From Chungangia koreensis (GTDB lineage: Bacteria > Bacillota > Bacilli > Bacillales_A > Planococcaceae), in assembly GCF_042651785.1 (NCBI RefSeq), contig NZ_JBHSEC010000005.1, positions 1 to 64,000 on the forward strand: a stretch of DNA of 64,000 nucleotides, in the 5' to 3' direction. Below, piece after piece: positions 1-10,598 of this stretch (positions within the stretch are counted from its first letter, which is position 1; each line of letters starts with the position of its first letter). The notes below the pieces were generated by a model. That model was not told the origin of the DNA. It made no database searches and saw nothing but the letters and a program-made list of their open reading frames with translations. The position numbers and the translations under genes were made by a program.

Positions 1-1
1 T

Positions 2-1885
<1,884 letters not shown>

Positions 1886-1886
<1 letters not shown>

Positions 1887-3472
1887 TAAGCTAATGGGCC
1901 ACCTTTAAGAGGGATTGTAGGATCTACATGGCTGAACTTTTTGAAGTTTTCACGGAATTGGCTCGCCAATTCTTTTGCTTTGACGTCATACGCCGCTTTA
2001 TCTTCCCACGCATTGCGTGGATTTAGAACTTCAGAAGGAACACCTGGAATTTCTTTCGGCATTTCAAGGCCGAAAATTTCATTTACTTCCGTTTGTATAT
2101 TGTTCAATTCTCCGTTTAGGGCAGCTCTTACCATAGCACGTGTATAACTTAGCTTCATACGGCTACCTACACCGTATTCGCCGCCAGTCCAGCCAGTATT
2201 CACCAAGAATACTTGTGAACCATGCTGGTCGATTTTGTCTCCGAGCATTTCAGCATATACAGCAGCAGGAAGTGGCAGGAACGGTGAACCGAAGCAAGTT
2301 GAGAACGTTGCTTGCGGAGTAGTGATACCACGTTCTGTTCCAGCAAGTTTAGAAGTGAAACCACTTAGGAAGTGGTACATGGCTTGTTCTTTCGTCAATT
2401 TACTGATTGGAGGCAGTACGCCGAATGCATCAGCAGTCAAGAAGATGATTGCTTTCGGATGTCCCGCTACGGACGGCTCAACGATATTGTCGATCGCCTG
2501 GATGGGATAAGCTGCACGAGTATTTTCAGTAAGGGAACCATTATCGTAATCCGGTTTGCGTGTTTGCTCATCCAATACCACGTTTTCAAGGACAGCGCCG
2601 AATTGGATCGCATTAAAAATTTGTGGCTCCTTCTCTTCGGATAGATTGATACACTTCGCGTAGCAACCACCTTCGATGTTGAAAACTCCATTGTCAGACC
2701 AACCATGCTCATCGTCACCAATCAGTTTACGGTCGGCATCTGCAGATAGTGTCGTTTTTCCTGTTCCGGAAAGACCGAAGAACAAAGCAACATCACCGTC
2801 TTCACCTACGTTAGCCGAGCAGTGCATTGGTAGAATACCTTGTTCAGGGAGCAAGTAGTTCATAATGGAGAAGATGGATTTTTTCATTTCTCCAGCATAT
2901 TCAGTACCGCCAATTAGAACAATGCGTTTTTCCATTGAAACGATGATGAATGTTTCAGAATTTGTACCATCTACTGCAGGATCCGCTTTGAATGTTGGTG
3001 CAGAAACAATCGTGAATTGAGATTCATGTGTTTTTAATTCATCTTCTGTTGGACGGATGAATAATTGATGAACAAAAAGATTATGCCAAGCGAATTCATT
3101 CACGACTTGAATGGCAAGGCGTGATTCTGGATCTGCCCCTGCAAATCCTTTGAAAACGAAAAGCTCATCTCTTGTCTTTAAGTGGTTCAGTACTTTATTA
3201 TATAAAGCATCGAATTTGTCTGCAGCAATCGGCTGATTAACAGAGCCCCAATCTATTTTTTCAAAGGAGGAAGGCTCTTCGACAATAAATTTGTCTTTAG
3301 GCGAACGGCCAGTGTATTTGCCGGTTTCGGCAGTCAATGCACCAGTTGAAGATAATACTGCTTCCCCGCGGGATGTTGCTTTTTCTACCAATTGGGGTAC
3401 AGATAACTGGATATGCACATGTTCACTTGCCATTAATTCTTTAAGCCCATTATCAATTTTCGCTGAAATCAT
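1886..3472 (-). CDS. pckA: Phosphoenolpyruvate carboxykinase (ATP)
   Basis: Converts oxaloacetate and ATP to PEP, CO2 and ADP, the first committed step of gluconeogenesis in the cytoplasm. The 528 residues match the usual family length. Visible motifs include the kinase P-loop GLSGTGKTTLSAD, the metal-binding region GDDEHGWSD, and FNIEGGCYAK. GGAAGG lies nine bases before the ATG, and a TATACT -10-like box is visible upstream on the minus strand. The stop codon coincides with the 3' junction of the adjacent group II intron, so the gene is complete, but anything that followed it, including its terminator, has been displaced by 1.9 kb. Divergent from metK. Confidence 0.97.
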
Positions 3473-3617
3473 GGATATGTACCTTCCTTCGCTGATATTC
3501 CTAACTTAATAGGTCATTTCGTGTGAATTAGTATAACACATTTAGATAATAAACTATACTAATTGTATGCACAAGTCTTTTAATTGTTCATCAATAAATT
3601 GTAACAATTGAAATCAA

Positions 3618-3646
3618 TTGACACGAACAGACTGTTTTCGTATGAT
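3618..3646 (+). promoter_or_regulatory. Sigma-A promoter of the metK SAM-box leader
   Basis: TTGACA at 3618-3623 and TATGAT at 3641-3646 are separated by exactly 17 bases. Transcription would start about 3653, just before the riboswitch. Confidence 0.8.
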
Positions 3647-3662
3647 GTAAAATTGAACGGAT

Positions 3663-3787
3663 ACTCTTATTCCGAGCAGGTGGAGGGGTCAGGCCCTATG
3701 AAACCCGGCAACCTGTTGTTATGAACAAAGTAGTAATGGCAAAGGTGCTCAACCTGAGGCAAGGAATTGACCTTGGACGATAAGAGT
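3663..3787 (+). promoter_or_regulatory. SAM-I (S-box) riboswitch
   Basis: P1 is formed by ACTCTTAT near 3663-3670 with ATAAGAGT at 3780-3787. Between them are the conserved S-box blocks GAGGGG, GGCCCTATGAAACCCGGCAA, GGTGCTCAACCTGAGGCAA and the 3' ACGATAAGAGTG end. Family knowledge: SAM binding turns off downstream methionine/SAM genes. Here the target is metK, the SAM synthetase itself. Confidence 0.95.
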
Positions 3788-4036
3788 GAAAGGTGTTTTA
3801 AGAAGAGAATCCTTTCCTCATTTAGTGAAGGACTTCAGCGGAAGATGATCGATATGGGTCATGGCATGGAGTTCGTCTGTTGGGGAAAGTTTTTTTTTGG
3901 ACGAATCGACCTGAACCTCGTGTGCAGAAGCCCGGAACGGCTATAGAAGTTCAAACCTTCGGGAAGACTTGACATGGGAAATGAGTACCGTATCAAACTT
4001 GAGAGCAATCTCGCACGATTTGAAGGAGGAATACAA
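3788..4036 (+). promoter_or_regulatory. metK leader downstream of the SAM aptamer
   Basis: About 250 bases separate the aptamer from the metK start, longer than a typical S-box expression platform. The only long U-run, at about 3889-3898, lies inside a weak hairpin (TTCGTC with GACGAA) rather than after a strong stem, so no canonical terminator could be drawn with confidence. A TTGACA at 3969-3974 with TATCAA 16 bases later could be a second, riboswitch-independent promoter. Both readings are tentative. Confidence 0.4.
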
Positions 4037-5233
4037 TTGACAAATCGCCGTCTATTTACGTCGGAATCCGTAACGGAAGGACATCCGGATAAAATTTGTG
4101 ATCAGATCTCTGATGCGATTTTGGATGCCATTTTGACAGAAGACCCTAATGCACGTGTGGCATGTGAAACGACTGTTACAACAGGACTTGTTTTAGTAGC
4201 AGGGGAAATCACGACATCGACTTATGTCGATATTCCGAAAGTTGTTCGTGAAACTGTTCGTGAAATCGGCTACACACGCGCTAAATATGGTTTTGACTCA
4301 GAGACTTCGGCTGTATTGACTGCCATTGATGAGCAATCCGCTGATATCGCAATGGGCGTTGATCAGGCTTTGGAAGCACGTGAAGGGTCAATGAGTGATG
4401 CAGAACTTGAAGCAATCGGAGCAGGAGACCAAGGTCTGATGTTCGGTTTTGCTTGTAATGAAACACCAGAGCTTATGCCGCTTCCAATCAGTTTGGCGCA
4501 CAAATTGGCACGCCGTTTAGCTGAAGTAAGAAAAGAGGACATTCTTCCTTACTTGCGTCCGGATGGAAAAACGCAAGTCACGGTTGAATATGATGAAAAC
4601 AATAATCCGGTGCGCATCGATACGATAGTCATTTCAACTCAGCATCATCCGGAAGTGACACTTGAACAAATTCAGCGCAATCTTAAAGAGTATGTAATTC
4701 AGCCGGTAGTTCCTGCTGAATTGATCGACGAAAACACAAAGTACTTCATTAATCCGACAGGCCGTTTCGTGATCGGCGGACCTCAAGGGGATGCAGGTCT
4801 TACTGGCCGTAAAATCATCGTAGACACATATGGAGGTTATGCACGCCATGGAGGCGGTGCATTTTCCGGTAAGGATCCGACAAAGGTGGACCGATCTGCG
4901 GCATATGCTGCGCGTTATGTAGCAAAGAACATCGTTGCAGCAGGTCTTGCTGATCGTTGTGAAGTCCAATTGGCATATGCAATCGGTGTGGCCAAACCGG
5001 TATCCATTGCAATTGATACATTTGGAACTGGTAAGGCAGAAGAAAAAGATCTTGTCGAGTGGGTACGCGAGTTATTCGACCTTCGTCCTGCAGGTATTAT
5101 TAAGATGCTTGATCTACGCCGTGCGATTTACAAGCAAACAGCTGCGTATGGTCACTTCGGCCGTACGGATATCGATGTTCCTTGGGAGAAAACTGATAAG
5201 GCTGCTGCATTGAAAGAAAAAGCAGGATTATAA
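4037..5233 (+). CDS. metK: S-adenosylmethionine synthetase
   Basis: Forms SAM from methionine and ATP. Family signatures are the N-terminal FTSESVTEGHPDKICDQ, GAGDQGLMFGFA, and the glycine-rich GGGAFSGKDPTKVDRSAAY loop. The TTG at 4037 is chosen because AAGGAGG stands seven bases before it and it gives 398 residues beginning TNRRLFTSES, as in other Bacillales. An in-frame ATG at 3974 would add an unusual 21-residue extension without a ribosome site. Regulated by the upstream SAM riboswitch, and followed by a bidirectional terminator shared with the convergent carbonic anhydrase gene. Confidence 0.97.
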   Translation: MTNRRLFTSESVTEGHPDKICDQISDAILDAILTEDPNARVACETTVTTGLVLVAGEITTSTYVDIPKVVRETVREIGYTRAKYGFDSETSAVLTAIDEQSADIAMGVDQALEAREGSMSDAELEAIGAGDQGLMFGFACNETPELMPLPISLAHKLARRLAEVRKEDILPYLRPDGKTQVTVEYDENNNPVRIDTIVISTQHHPEVTLEQIQRNLKEYVIQPVVPAELIDENTKYFINPTGRFVIGGPQGDAGLTGRKIIVDTYGGYARHGGGAFSGKDPTKVDRSAAYAARYVAKNIVAAGLADRCEVQLAYAIGVAKPVSIAIDTFGTGKAEEKDLVEWVRELFDLRPAGIIKMLDLRRAIYKQTAAYGHFGRTDIDVPWEKTDKAAALKEKAGL

Positions 5234-5240
5234 ATAAGAA

Positions 5241-5279
5241 GGAATCTGCAAACCTGTAAGGGTAAGCAGATTCCTTTTC
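5241..5279. terminator. Bidirectional terminator between metK and the carbonic anhydrase gene
   Basis: Nine-base stem GGAATCTGC / GCAGATTCC followed by TTTTCATTT, with A-rich sequence on the other side, so it can serve both convergent genes. Confidence 0.85.
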
Positions 5280-5284
5280 ATTTG

Positions 5285-5797
5285 TCATTTTTGATGTTGT
5301 TTATAAATTTGTGCCTTTTCAGCGTACTCGTTGTAAATGCGATTCATTTCCATTTTGTCTTCATCATTTAGTTCACGGACAACTTTTACTGGACTGCCGA
5401 AAGCCAACATACCTGGAGGAATTTTCTTTCCAGGCGGTACCAGTGTACCTGCTCCGATGAAGGCGCCTTCTCCAATTTCAGCACCGTCTAAAATGATGGA
5501 CCCCATTCCGACTAATGCCCCTTTTCGCACAATACAACTATGTAGCGTCACTTGATGGCCAATCGTTACATTGTCCTCTAAAATAAGTGGGTTTCCAGGA
5601 CTTTGATGAAGACAGCATAAATCTTGGATGTTCACTTTTTTGCCAATAATCGTTGGTGCAACATCACCCCGGATGACGGAATTGAACCATACCGATGATT
5701 CAGGCCCAATCGTTACATCGCCCGAAATAGTCGTATAATCCGCAATATAAACGGATGGGTCAATTTGTGGGGTTTTTTCCTTATAAGGATAAATCAT
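5285..5797 (-). CDS. Gamma-carbonic anhydrase family protein
   Basis: A left-handed beta-helix protein built from hexapeptide repeats (SGDVTIGPESSVWF, ILEDNVTIGHQVTL, GAFIGAGTLVPPG). The three expected zinc-ligand histidines can be picked out in CCLHQS, IGHQV and TLHSC, and the conserved RGD arginine/aspartate follows FNSVI. Members hydrate CO2 or have unassigned functions, so the true substrate is uncertain. The ATG at 5797 has GAGGTGA placed well before it; a GTG three codons earlier overlaps that ribosome site. About 170 residues, the normal size for YrdA/PaaY-type proteins. Confidence 0.85.
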   Translation of the reverse strand: MIYPYKEKTPQIDPSVYIADYTTISGDVTIGPESSVWFNSVIRGDVAPTIIGKKVNIQDLCCLHQSPGNPLILEDNVTIGHQVTLHSCIVRKGALVGMGSIILDGAEIGEGAFIGAGTLVPPGKKIPPGMLAFGSPVKVVRELNDEDKMEMNRIYNEYAEKAQIYKQHQK

Positions 5798-5914
5798 CTT
5801 TGTCACCTCTTTCCTTTATTATTGTATAATAATAGTAGCAAATTAGGCACCAACAGAGAAACGTTTCAATAGAAAAGAGTCAGGGAACGTACTAGTACAA
5901 TAGGAGGGAATAGC

Positions 5915-6706
5915 ATGTGGAAATGGGAAGCTGAAGGGCAGCCGAAAGCTGTGGTTGCTATCGTACATAGTGCTTATGAACATCATCGGCGCTATGCCTG
6001 GCTGATTGAGCGGTTTCGTACTGCTGGGTTCCATGTGGTGATGGGAGATCTCCCTGGACACGGGGATGCAAGTCTTTCACATGCTGCCCATGATTCAAGT
6101 TTTGAAGAATATGAAAAGTTTGTTCATGAATTGGTGAAGGTTGGCCTTTCTCATAATTTACCTCTTTTTGTCATCGGACACGGAATGGGCGCAACTTTAA
6201 TGATGAATAAATTGCATAGTAAGGAACTCAGTATCGCTGGAGTGGTATTAAGCTCTCCTTGGCTTCACTTAGTCCAGACTCCCCCAAAGACATTAACGGG
6301 AATCGGTAAGATTGCGACGAATATGAAAATCAAACATGATCTGCCTATAAAGCAAATGACCCGTAATTTTGATGTATACAAACTTGAAAAGGATGATCCC
6401 CTTTATAATCCTGTGATTACGTCGAGTTGGTATAGTGAACTTCAAGGATTAATGAGAACCACTTTCCAGACAAAAGGACAAGAGATTAGTATGCCGGTAC
6501 TTATGCATACAGCTGAACGGGACAAGATTACAGATCCGAGATATGCATTACGGTGGATGCAAAGCCAGCAGATGAGAGAGTTCCAATATAGAGAGTGGAA
6601 AAATTGCTACCATGATCTTTTTCAAGAGCCGGAGCGGGAATATATCTTCCTTTATACGGAAGCATTTATGAATAATACATTACGATCATTAGGTTATATC
6701 GTCTAA
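5915..6706 (+). CDS. Alpha/beta hydrolase (lysophospholipase-like), nucleophile serine replaced
   Basis: A cytoplasmic alpha/beta-hydrolase of the Hydrolase_4/monoacylglycerol lipase type, similar in layout to YtpA. The oxyanion region and GDLPGHGDASL are present, and candidate acid and histidine are retained in AERDKITDP and NCYHDLFQEP. The nucleophile elbow reads GHGMG (residues 88-92) instead of GHSMG. Codon 90 is GGA at 6182-6184, so the catalytic serine is absent. The protein is otherwise full length (263 aa) and intact. It may have lost hydrolase activity or use another residue. AGGAGG precedes the ATG and a strong terminator follows. Confidence 0.8.
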   Translation: MWKWEAEGQPKAVVAIVHSAYEHHRRYAWLIERFRTAGFHVVMGDLPGHGDASLSHAAHDSSFEEYEKFVHELVKVGLSHNLPLFVIGHGMGATLMMNKLHSKELSIAGVVLSSPWLHLVQTPPKTLTGIGKIATNMKIKHDLPIKQMTRNFDVYKLEKDDPLYNPVITSSWYSELQGLMRTTFQTKGQEISMPVLMHTAERDKITDPRYALRWMQSQQMREFQYREWKNCYHDLFQEPEREYIFLYTEAFMNNTLRSLGYIV

Positions 6707-6733
6707 AAAGGATTCCGCATAGGAATCCTTTTT
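6705..6733 (+). terminator. Rho-independent terminator after the hydrolase gene
   Basis: AAAAAGGATTCC and GGAATCCTTTTT form a 12-base stem with a short loop, overlapping the stop codon of the upstream gene. Confidence 0.85.
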
Positions 6734-6799
6734 GCTTTCCTCTACTTTCTGAAAAAATATACGATATACTAATAGTAAAAAATGAGTTGGGGAAAGAAA

Positions 6800-7681
6800 A
6801 TGAAAAGATACTTAGGAGAAATCGGGCTGATTGTTACAGCCGTTATTTGGGGGAGTGGTTTTGTTGCCAGTGCAGTGTCACTTGGATATTATTCTCCCTA
6901 TCAGATCTTAGCTGGCAGATTCATGATCGGTGCCATTTTGTTGATGCTGGTCTTTCATAAAAGCTTGCTAAAGCTTAATAAAAATACCATATGGAGAGGC
7001 GCTGTTTTGGGGGTATTCCTTTACATGGCTTTTGCTCTTCAAACTGTCGGACTTCAATATACGACTCCTTCCAAAAATGCTTTTTTGACTGCTATTAATG
7101 TTGTGATTGTACCATTTATAGCATTCTTTCTATATAAAAGGAAAATTAACTTGTTTGATATGACAGGAGCTGTGTTGGCAATAATCGGTGTCGCCGCTAT
7201 GTCCCTCCAATGGTCTGCGGAAATCAACATAGGAGACTTGCTGACACTATGTTGTGCGATCGGTTTCGCTTTCCATATTTTTTATACTGCAAAGTTTGTT
7301 GGTGAAGCGGATGCCATTCTTTTGACAATCATCCAAATGGTCACCGCAGGATTCATCGGCGCGACAGTTGTCCTGTTTAGGGGAGAAATGGCCTTCTCTA
7401 CAGCTGGTGAAGGAGTATTTAACCTTCTCTACCTTGCAGTGTTTTCAACAACTATTGCCTATTTACTACAAACAGTGGGGCAGAAATACGTTTCTGAAAC
7501 AAAGGCGGCTATTATCCTCTCAACGGAATCGTTATGGGGAATGGCGTTCTCAATAATCTTTATACATGAAGTATTAACTATTAGAATGGCGATAGGGGCA
7601 TGTATAATCTTGGCAGCAATTCTAATTTCCGAAACAAAATTGAATTTTCTTCGAAAACCGATATCGAAAGAAGTGGCTTGA
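6800..7681 (+). CDS. EamA/DMT-family transporter
   Basis: An integral membrane protein of 293 residues with about ten hydrophobic segments arranged as two EamA repeats. The first repeat begins IVTAVIWGSGFVAS and the second about residue 145. Drug/metabolite transporters of this family export amino acids, nucleotide sugars or other metabolites; the substrate cannot be read from the sequence. The ATG at 6800 is preferred over an in-frame ATG at 6782 because GGGGA precedes it by six bases, while 6782 has no ribosome site. Confidence 0.85.
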   Translation: MKRYLGEIGLIVTAVIWGSGFVASAVSLGYYSPYQILAGRFMIGAILLMLVFHKSLLKLNKNTIWRGAVLGVFLYMAFALQTVGLQYTTPSKNAFLTAINVVIVPFIAFFLYKRKINLFDMTGAVLAIIGVAAMSLQWSAEINIGDLLTLCCAIGFAFHIFYTAKFVGEADAILLTIIQMVTAGFIGATVVLFRGEMAFSTAGEGVFNLLYLAVFSTTIAYLLQTVGQKYVSETKAAIILSTESLWGMAFSIIFIHEVLTIRMAIGACIILAAILISETKLNFLRKPISKEVA

Positions 7682-7824
7682 GAGTCCCTTCAATGGGAGG
7701 AATAAGAGAAGTTCTGGTAAACTAATAATAGAAAAAATTAAAATGATGCTATAGAAAATGAGTTTTTTCATGTTAGCAAATGTTTTCAACTATTCATTAG
7801 TTTTACTTTGGAAGGATTGTTGGG

Positions 7825-9291
7825 ATGCAACTTATTGGTTTTTTGCTATTTTTAATATCCGTCATGCTCATTACGGGTGTATTGGCGACGAGGTTCTCCT
7901 CTAAATTAGGTCTGCCTGCATTAGTCTTGTTCATGATTGCAGGAATGCTTTTGAACAATCTAATCTACTTTGATGATGTCCGTTTAACGCAATTTTTCGG
8001 CACATTAGCTTTAATTATTATACTTTTTGACGGTGGAATCCAAACAAAATGGGAAAAAGTCCGTCCGATTATAGGTCCTGCAACGTCCTTAGCAACGATT
8101 GGCGTTTTTATCACTACTATCGTAACAGGCTTTGCAGCGACATTAATTTTTGATTTATCGTTGCTCGAAGGTTTACTTTTAGGTGCTATTGTCGGTTCAA
8201 CTGATGCGGCTGCAGTGTTCTCCGTTTTAGGCAATAAGAACTTTAATAAGCGTTTAACGGCTACATTGGAAGCAGAATCCGGTTCAAATGATCCAATGGC
8301 TGTCTTCTTAACTGTTATGTTTATTGAAATGATTCAAATCCCTGGCACCTCTATCTGGACAGCAATCGGAAGCCTATTCCTTCAAATGGGGCTTGGCTTA
8401 TTGTTTGGCTTCCTATTTGGAAAAGCTGTTGTTTGGGTCATTAATAGTATTAAATTGGATATTTCTGGTTTATATCCGATTTTAGCTTTGGGTGCTGCCA
8501 TTTTCACATATGCTATCACTGATTACTTAGGGGGAAGCGGATTATTAGCGGTATACGTAATGGCGGTATTCATTGGTAATAGTGATCTCACATATCGCTT
8601 TACTATTCTCCGTTTTAGTGAAGGTTTTGCCTGGATGATGCAAATTGTGATGTTTACTCTCTTAGGTCTTTTAGTGTTTCCGGGAGACCTACTCTCAGTT
8701 GCGTGGAAAGGTATATTAGTCGCCATTGTACTAATGTTTATCGCTCGTCCGATTGCCGTTTTCATTAGCACAATGCTTATGAAATTCTCTGTTAATGATA
8801 AGATTTTCATCTCATGGGCAGGTTTAAAGGGTGCCGTTCCAATTGTTTTGGCCACCTATCCCATGGCTGCAGGAATAGAAAATGGAGATTTAATCTTCAA
8901 TACGGTATTCTTTATTGTTCTTATTTCTGCATTGATCCAAGGAAGTACATTAACATGGCTTGCTGAAAAACTGAACCTGACCGGTGATGATGATAATGAG
9001 TACGCAAGTATTGAACTTATCCACTTAGGTTCTGCGGATCCGGAAATCATGAAGGTCACAATGCCAAAGAGCTCTCCAGTAATCGGATTGACACTCAATG
9101 ACATTGAGTTACCCGTTGATACATTGATAATCGGGATTACACGGGATAAATCTTTGATCACTCCAACTGGATCCACGATGATTGAAAGGAAGGACACCCT
9201 ATACGTTCTCTGTGACAAGGAAAAAAGAAGAGAGGTTAAGGCCATTTTACTTGGAAATGAAAAAAGTAAAAAGCCGGCTCCGGAATCATAA
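7825..9291 (+). CDS. Potassium/proton antiporter, CPA1 family with TrkA-C domain (CvrA/NhaP2-like)
   Basis: A 488-residue protein with 12-13 hydrophobic helices covering residues 1-385, then a hydrophilic cytoplasmic TrkA-C (RCK-C) domain of about 90 residues (MPKSSPVIGLTLNDIELPVDTLIIG). Transport-site motifs include GSTDAAAVFSVLG and ESGSNDPMAVFLT, typical of the CPA exchangers. Family knowledge suggests K+ (or Na+) efflux in exchange for protons. The RCK-C domain may bind a nucleotide ligand such as c-di-AMP; that is inference. It stands alone, followed by a strong terminator. Confidence 0.88.
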   Translation: MQLIGFLLFLISVMLITGVLATRFSSKLGLPALVLFMIAGMLLNNLIYFDDVRLTQFFGTLALIIILFDGGIQTKWEKVRPIIGPATSLATIGVFITTIVTGFAATLIFDLSLLEGLLLGAIVGSTDAAAVFSVLGNKNFNKRLTATLEAESGSNDPMAVFLTVMFIEMIQIPGTSIWTAIGSLFLQMGLGLLFGFLFGKAVVWVINSIKLDISGLYPILALGAAIFTYAITDYLGGSGLLAVYVMAVFIGNSDLTYRFTILRFSEGFAWMMQIVMFTLLGLLVFPGDLLSVAWKGILVAIVLMFIARPIAVFISTMLMKFSVNDKIFISWAGLKGAVPIVLATYPMAAGIENGDLIFNTVFFIVLISALIQGSTLTWLAEKLNLTGDDDNEYASIELIHLGSADPEIMKVTMPKSSPVIGLTLNDIELPVDTLIIGITRDKSLITPTGSTMIERKDTLYVLCDKEKRREVKAILLGNEKSKKPAPES

Positions 9292-9596
9292 ACCTACCAG
9301 AAGAAAAAAGGGACGTTTAGTTTATAAAGATTAATGAAAGTGTGACGGAGAAATTTTGTATTTAACGAAGGCTTAGTCCAAAACTCATTGGAAAAGTGAA
9401 ATACATTACTAATAACATTGGCCAAACCTGTTCAAATCGAAGGATTTGAACAGGTTTTGGCTTTTTTATTATGGACGAATTCATCCCTTGCTCAGTGGCT
9501 TATACAGGCAACGGCCAGGTTGGCAGATTTTCGTTTTTTCATCATATTATTCGATACAATCTGTTAGGGGTATAATAGAGTAAAGGAGAGATTAAA
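9292..9596. other. Intergenic region between the antiporter and uspA
   Basis: Contains the antiporter terminator (9421-9469) and, near its right end, a TATAAT at 9571-9576 that can serve as the -10 box of uspA. No good -35 is seen at the usual spacing. The first 120 bases show no gene or clear structure. Confidence 0.5.
9421..9469 (+). terminator. Rho-independent terminator
   Basis: A very long stem: GCCAAACCTGTTCAAAT pairs with ATTTGAACAGGTTTTGGC, followed by six T. It lies 130 bases beyond the antiporter stop. Confidence 0.9.
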
Positions 9597-10037
9597 ATGG
9601 ATAATCACTATTACAGTATAGTAGTAGCAGTGGACGGTTCGATAGAATCAGAGTATGCATTCCGTAAAGCGTTAGATATTGTCAAACGGAATAAGGATTC
9701 ATGGCTATCGATTGTTCATATTATTGATACTCGAGCTGCTGCCGTTTACGACCGCATGGTCTTAGAGAATGCACAAAAGGATACGGAAGAATTATTGAAT
9801 AAATATAAAAATGAAGCAGTCAGTGCAGGTGTTGAGCAAGTTAAAACAGTGGTTGAATTTGGTTCACCACGGTCCATGATCACTAAAGATCTAAATTTAA
9901 ATGCTGATTTAATCGTTTGCGGGGCACACGGCAGGAATGCAGTAGAGCGTTACTTCATCGGTTCTGTTTCAGAATCCATAGTCCGTTCGGCAAAATGTGA
10001 TGTCTTGGTTGTTCGTACACCTGAATCTCTTAAGTAG
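9597..10037 (+). CDS. Universal stress protein, UspA family
   Basis: A 146-residue single-domain USP. It starts IVVAVDGSIESEYAF (the conserved VAVDGS strand) and has GAHGRNAVERYFIGSVSE near the C-terminus. This fits the ATP-binding G-2x-G-9x-G-(S/T) motif, suggesting the ATP-binding class. Such proteins are cytoplasmic and induced by starvation or stress; the exact role is unknown. AAAGGAGAG precedes the ATG and TATAAT lies upstream at 9571-9576. Monocistronic. Confidence 0.9.
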   Translation: MDNHYYSIVVAVDGSIESEYAFRKALDIVKRNKDSWLSIVHIIDTRAAAVYDRMVLENAQKDTEELLNKYKNEAVSAGVEQVKTVVEFGSPRSMITKDLNLNADLIVCGAHGRNAVERYFIGSVSESIVRSAKCDVLVVRTPESLK

Positions 10038-10598
10038 ATTATCAATCTCATGCATCTTATTATAAAAACCTTTGCTCATAATTTGAACCGAATGCAGGAA
10101 GTGTAATTGCGACGTTCTAAAACTTGATGCATGACTGGATGTAATTCGGTGGAATTTATACCCCGTCGGCAATCTATCACATACAATTCCAGTAAATCAA
10201 CAGGCAGTCGACAGTCCGGGCTATGCAGCAGATTCATCCTATATCTACACCGATAAGAACGGCAGTTAGTAAATGGATTTGGATCATCTTATTGAACAGT
10301 AATAGCTTTTACGATCTTTACACGAAAGGCTCAGTTCACATATTGAAACTGGGCCTTTTTCATGGTCAAAAAGTCGTACTTATCCTAAAATTTCACAGGT
10401 TATTTCATTTTTCATAAACGACCCTCAAATTATAGATCAATGATTTCCTCTATATCTTAACGGTTATTAGAAAAGTAGTAATCCAAAATAAAACGGCTTA
10501 ATTATTTGGACAGTTCCCTTTTTAGTTGAAATAAAGGAACTGGAGGTAGAATATAGAAATAATATAATATGTTAAGTTCAGAATAAGAGGTGAAAGGA
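10038..10598. other. Long intergenic region with possible gene relic
   Basis: No intact gene is supported over about 560 bases. On the plus strand, 10135-10269 reads as an uninterrupted 45-codon stretch without a start, ending in TAG (it includes YAADSSYIYTDKNGS). It looks more protein-like than random and may be the tail of a lost gene, but no family was recognised. A terminator-like hairpin stands at 10325-10360. An inverted repeat CAGTTCC / GGAACTG spans 10511-10542, just upstream of a TATAAT at 10563-10568 that could serve the next gene. Confidence 0.4.
10325..10360 (+). terminator. Terminator-like hairpin in the 10.0-10.6 kb gap
   Basis: AAAGGCTCAGTT pairs with AACTGGGCCTTT (one G-T pair) and is followed by T. 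It has no intact gene upstream within 290 bases, consistent with a decayed gene. Confidence 0.7.

Noticed and set aside
3974..4036. Longer metK starting at ATG 3974
   Set aside because: The extra residues are not shared by SAM synthetases, and the TTG at 4037 has an ideal AAGGAGG.
7681..7824. Riboswitch before the antiporter gene
   Set aside because: No conserved c-di-AMP or other aptamer blocks could be found in the 144-base gap.
9969..10172. Minus-strand 67-codon ORF and the plus-strand 64-codon ORF at 10223-10417
   Set aside because: The first overlaps the end of uspA, the second spans a terminator hairpin; neither has a ribosome site or recognisable domain.
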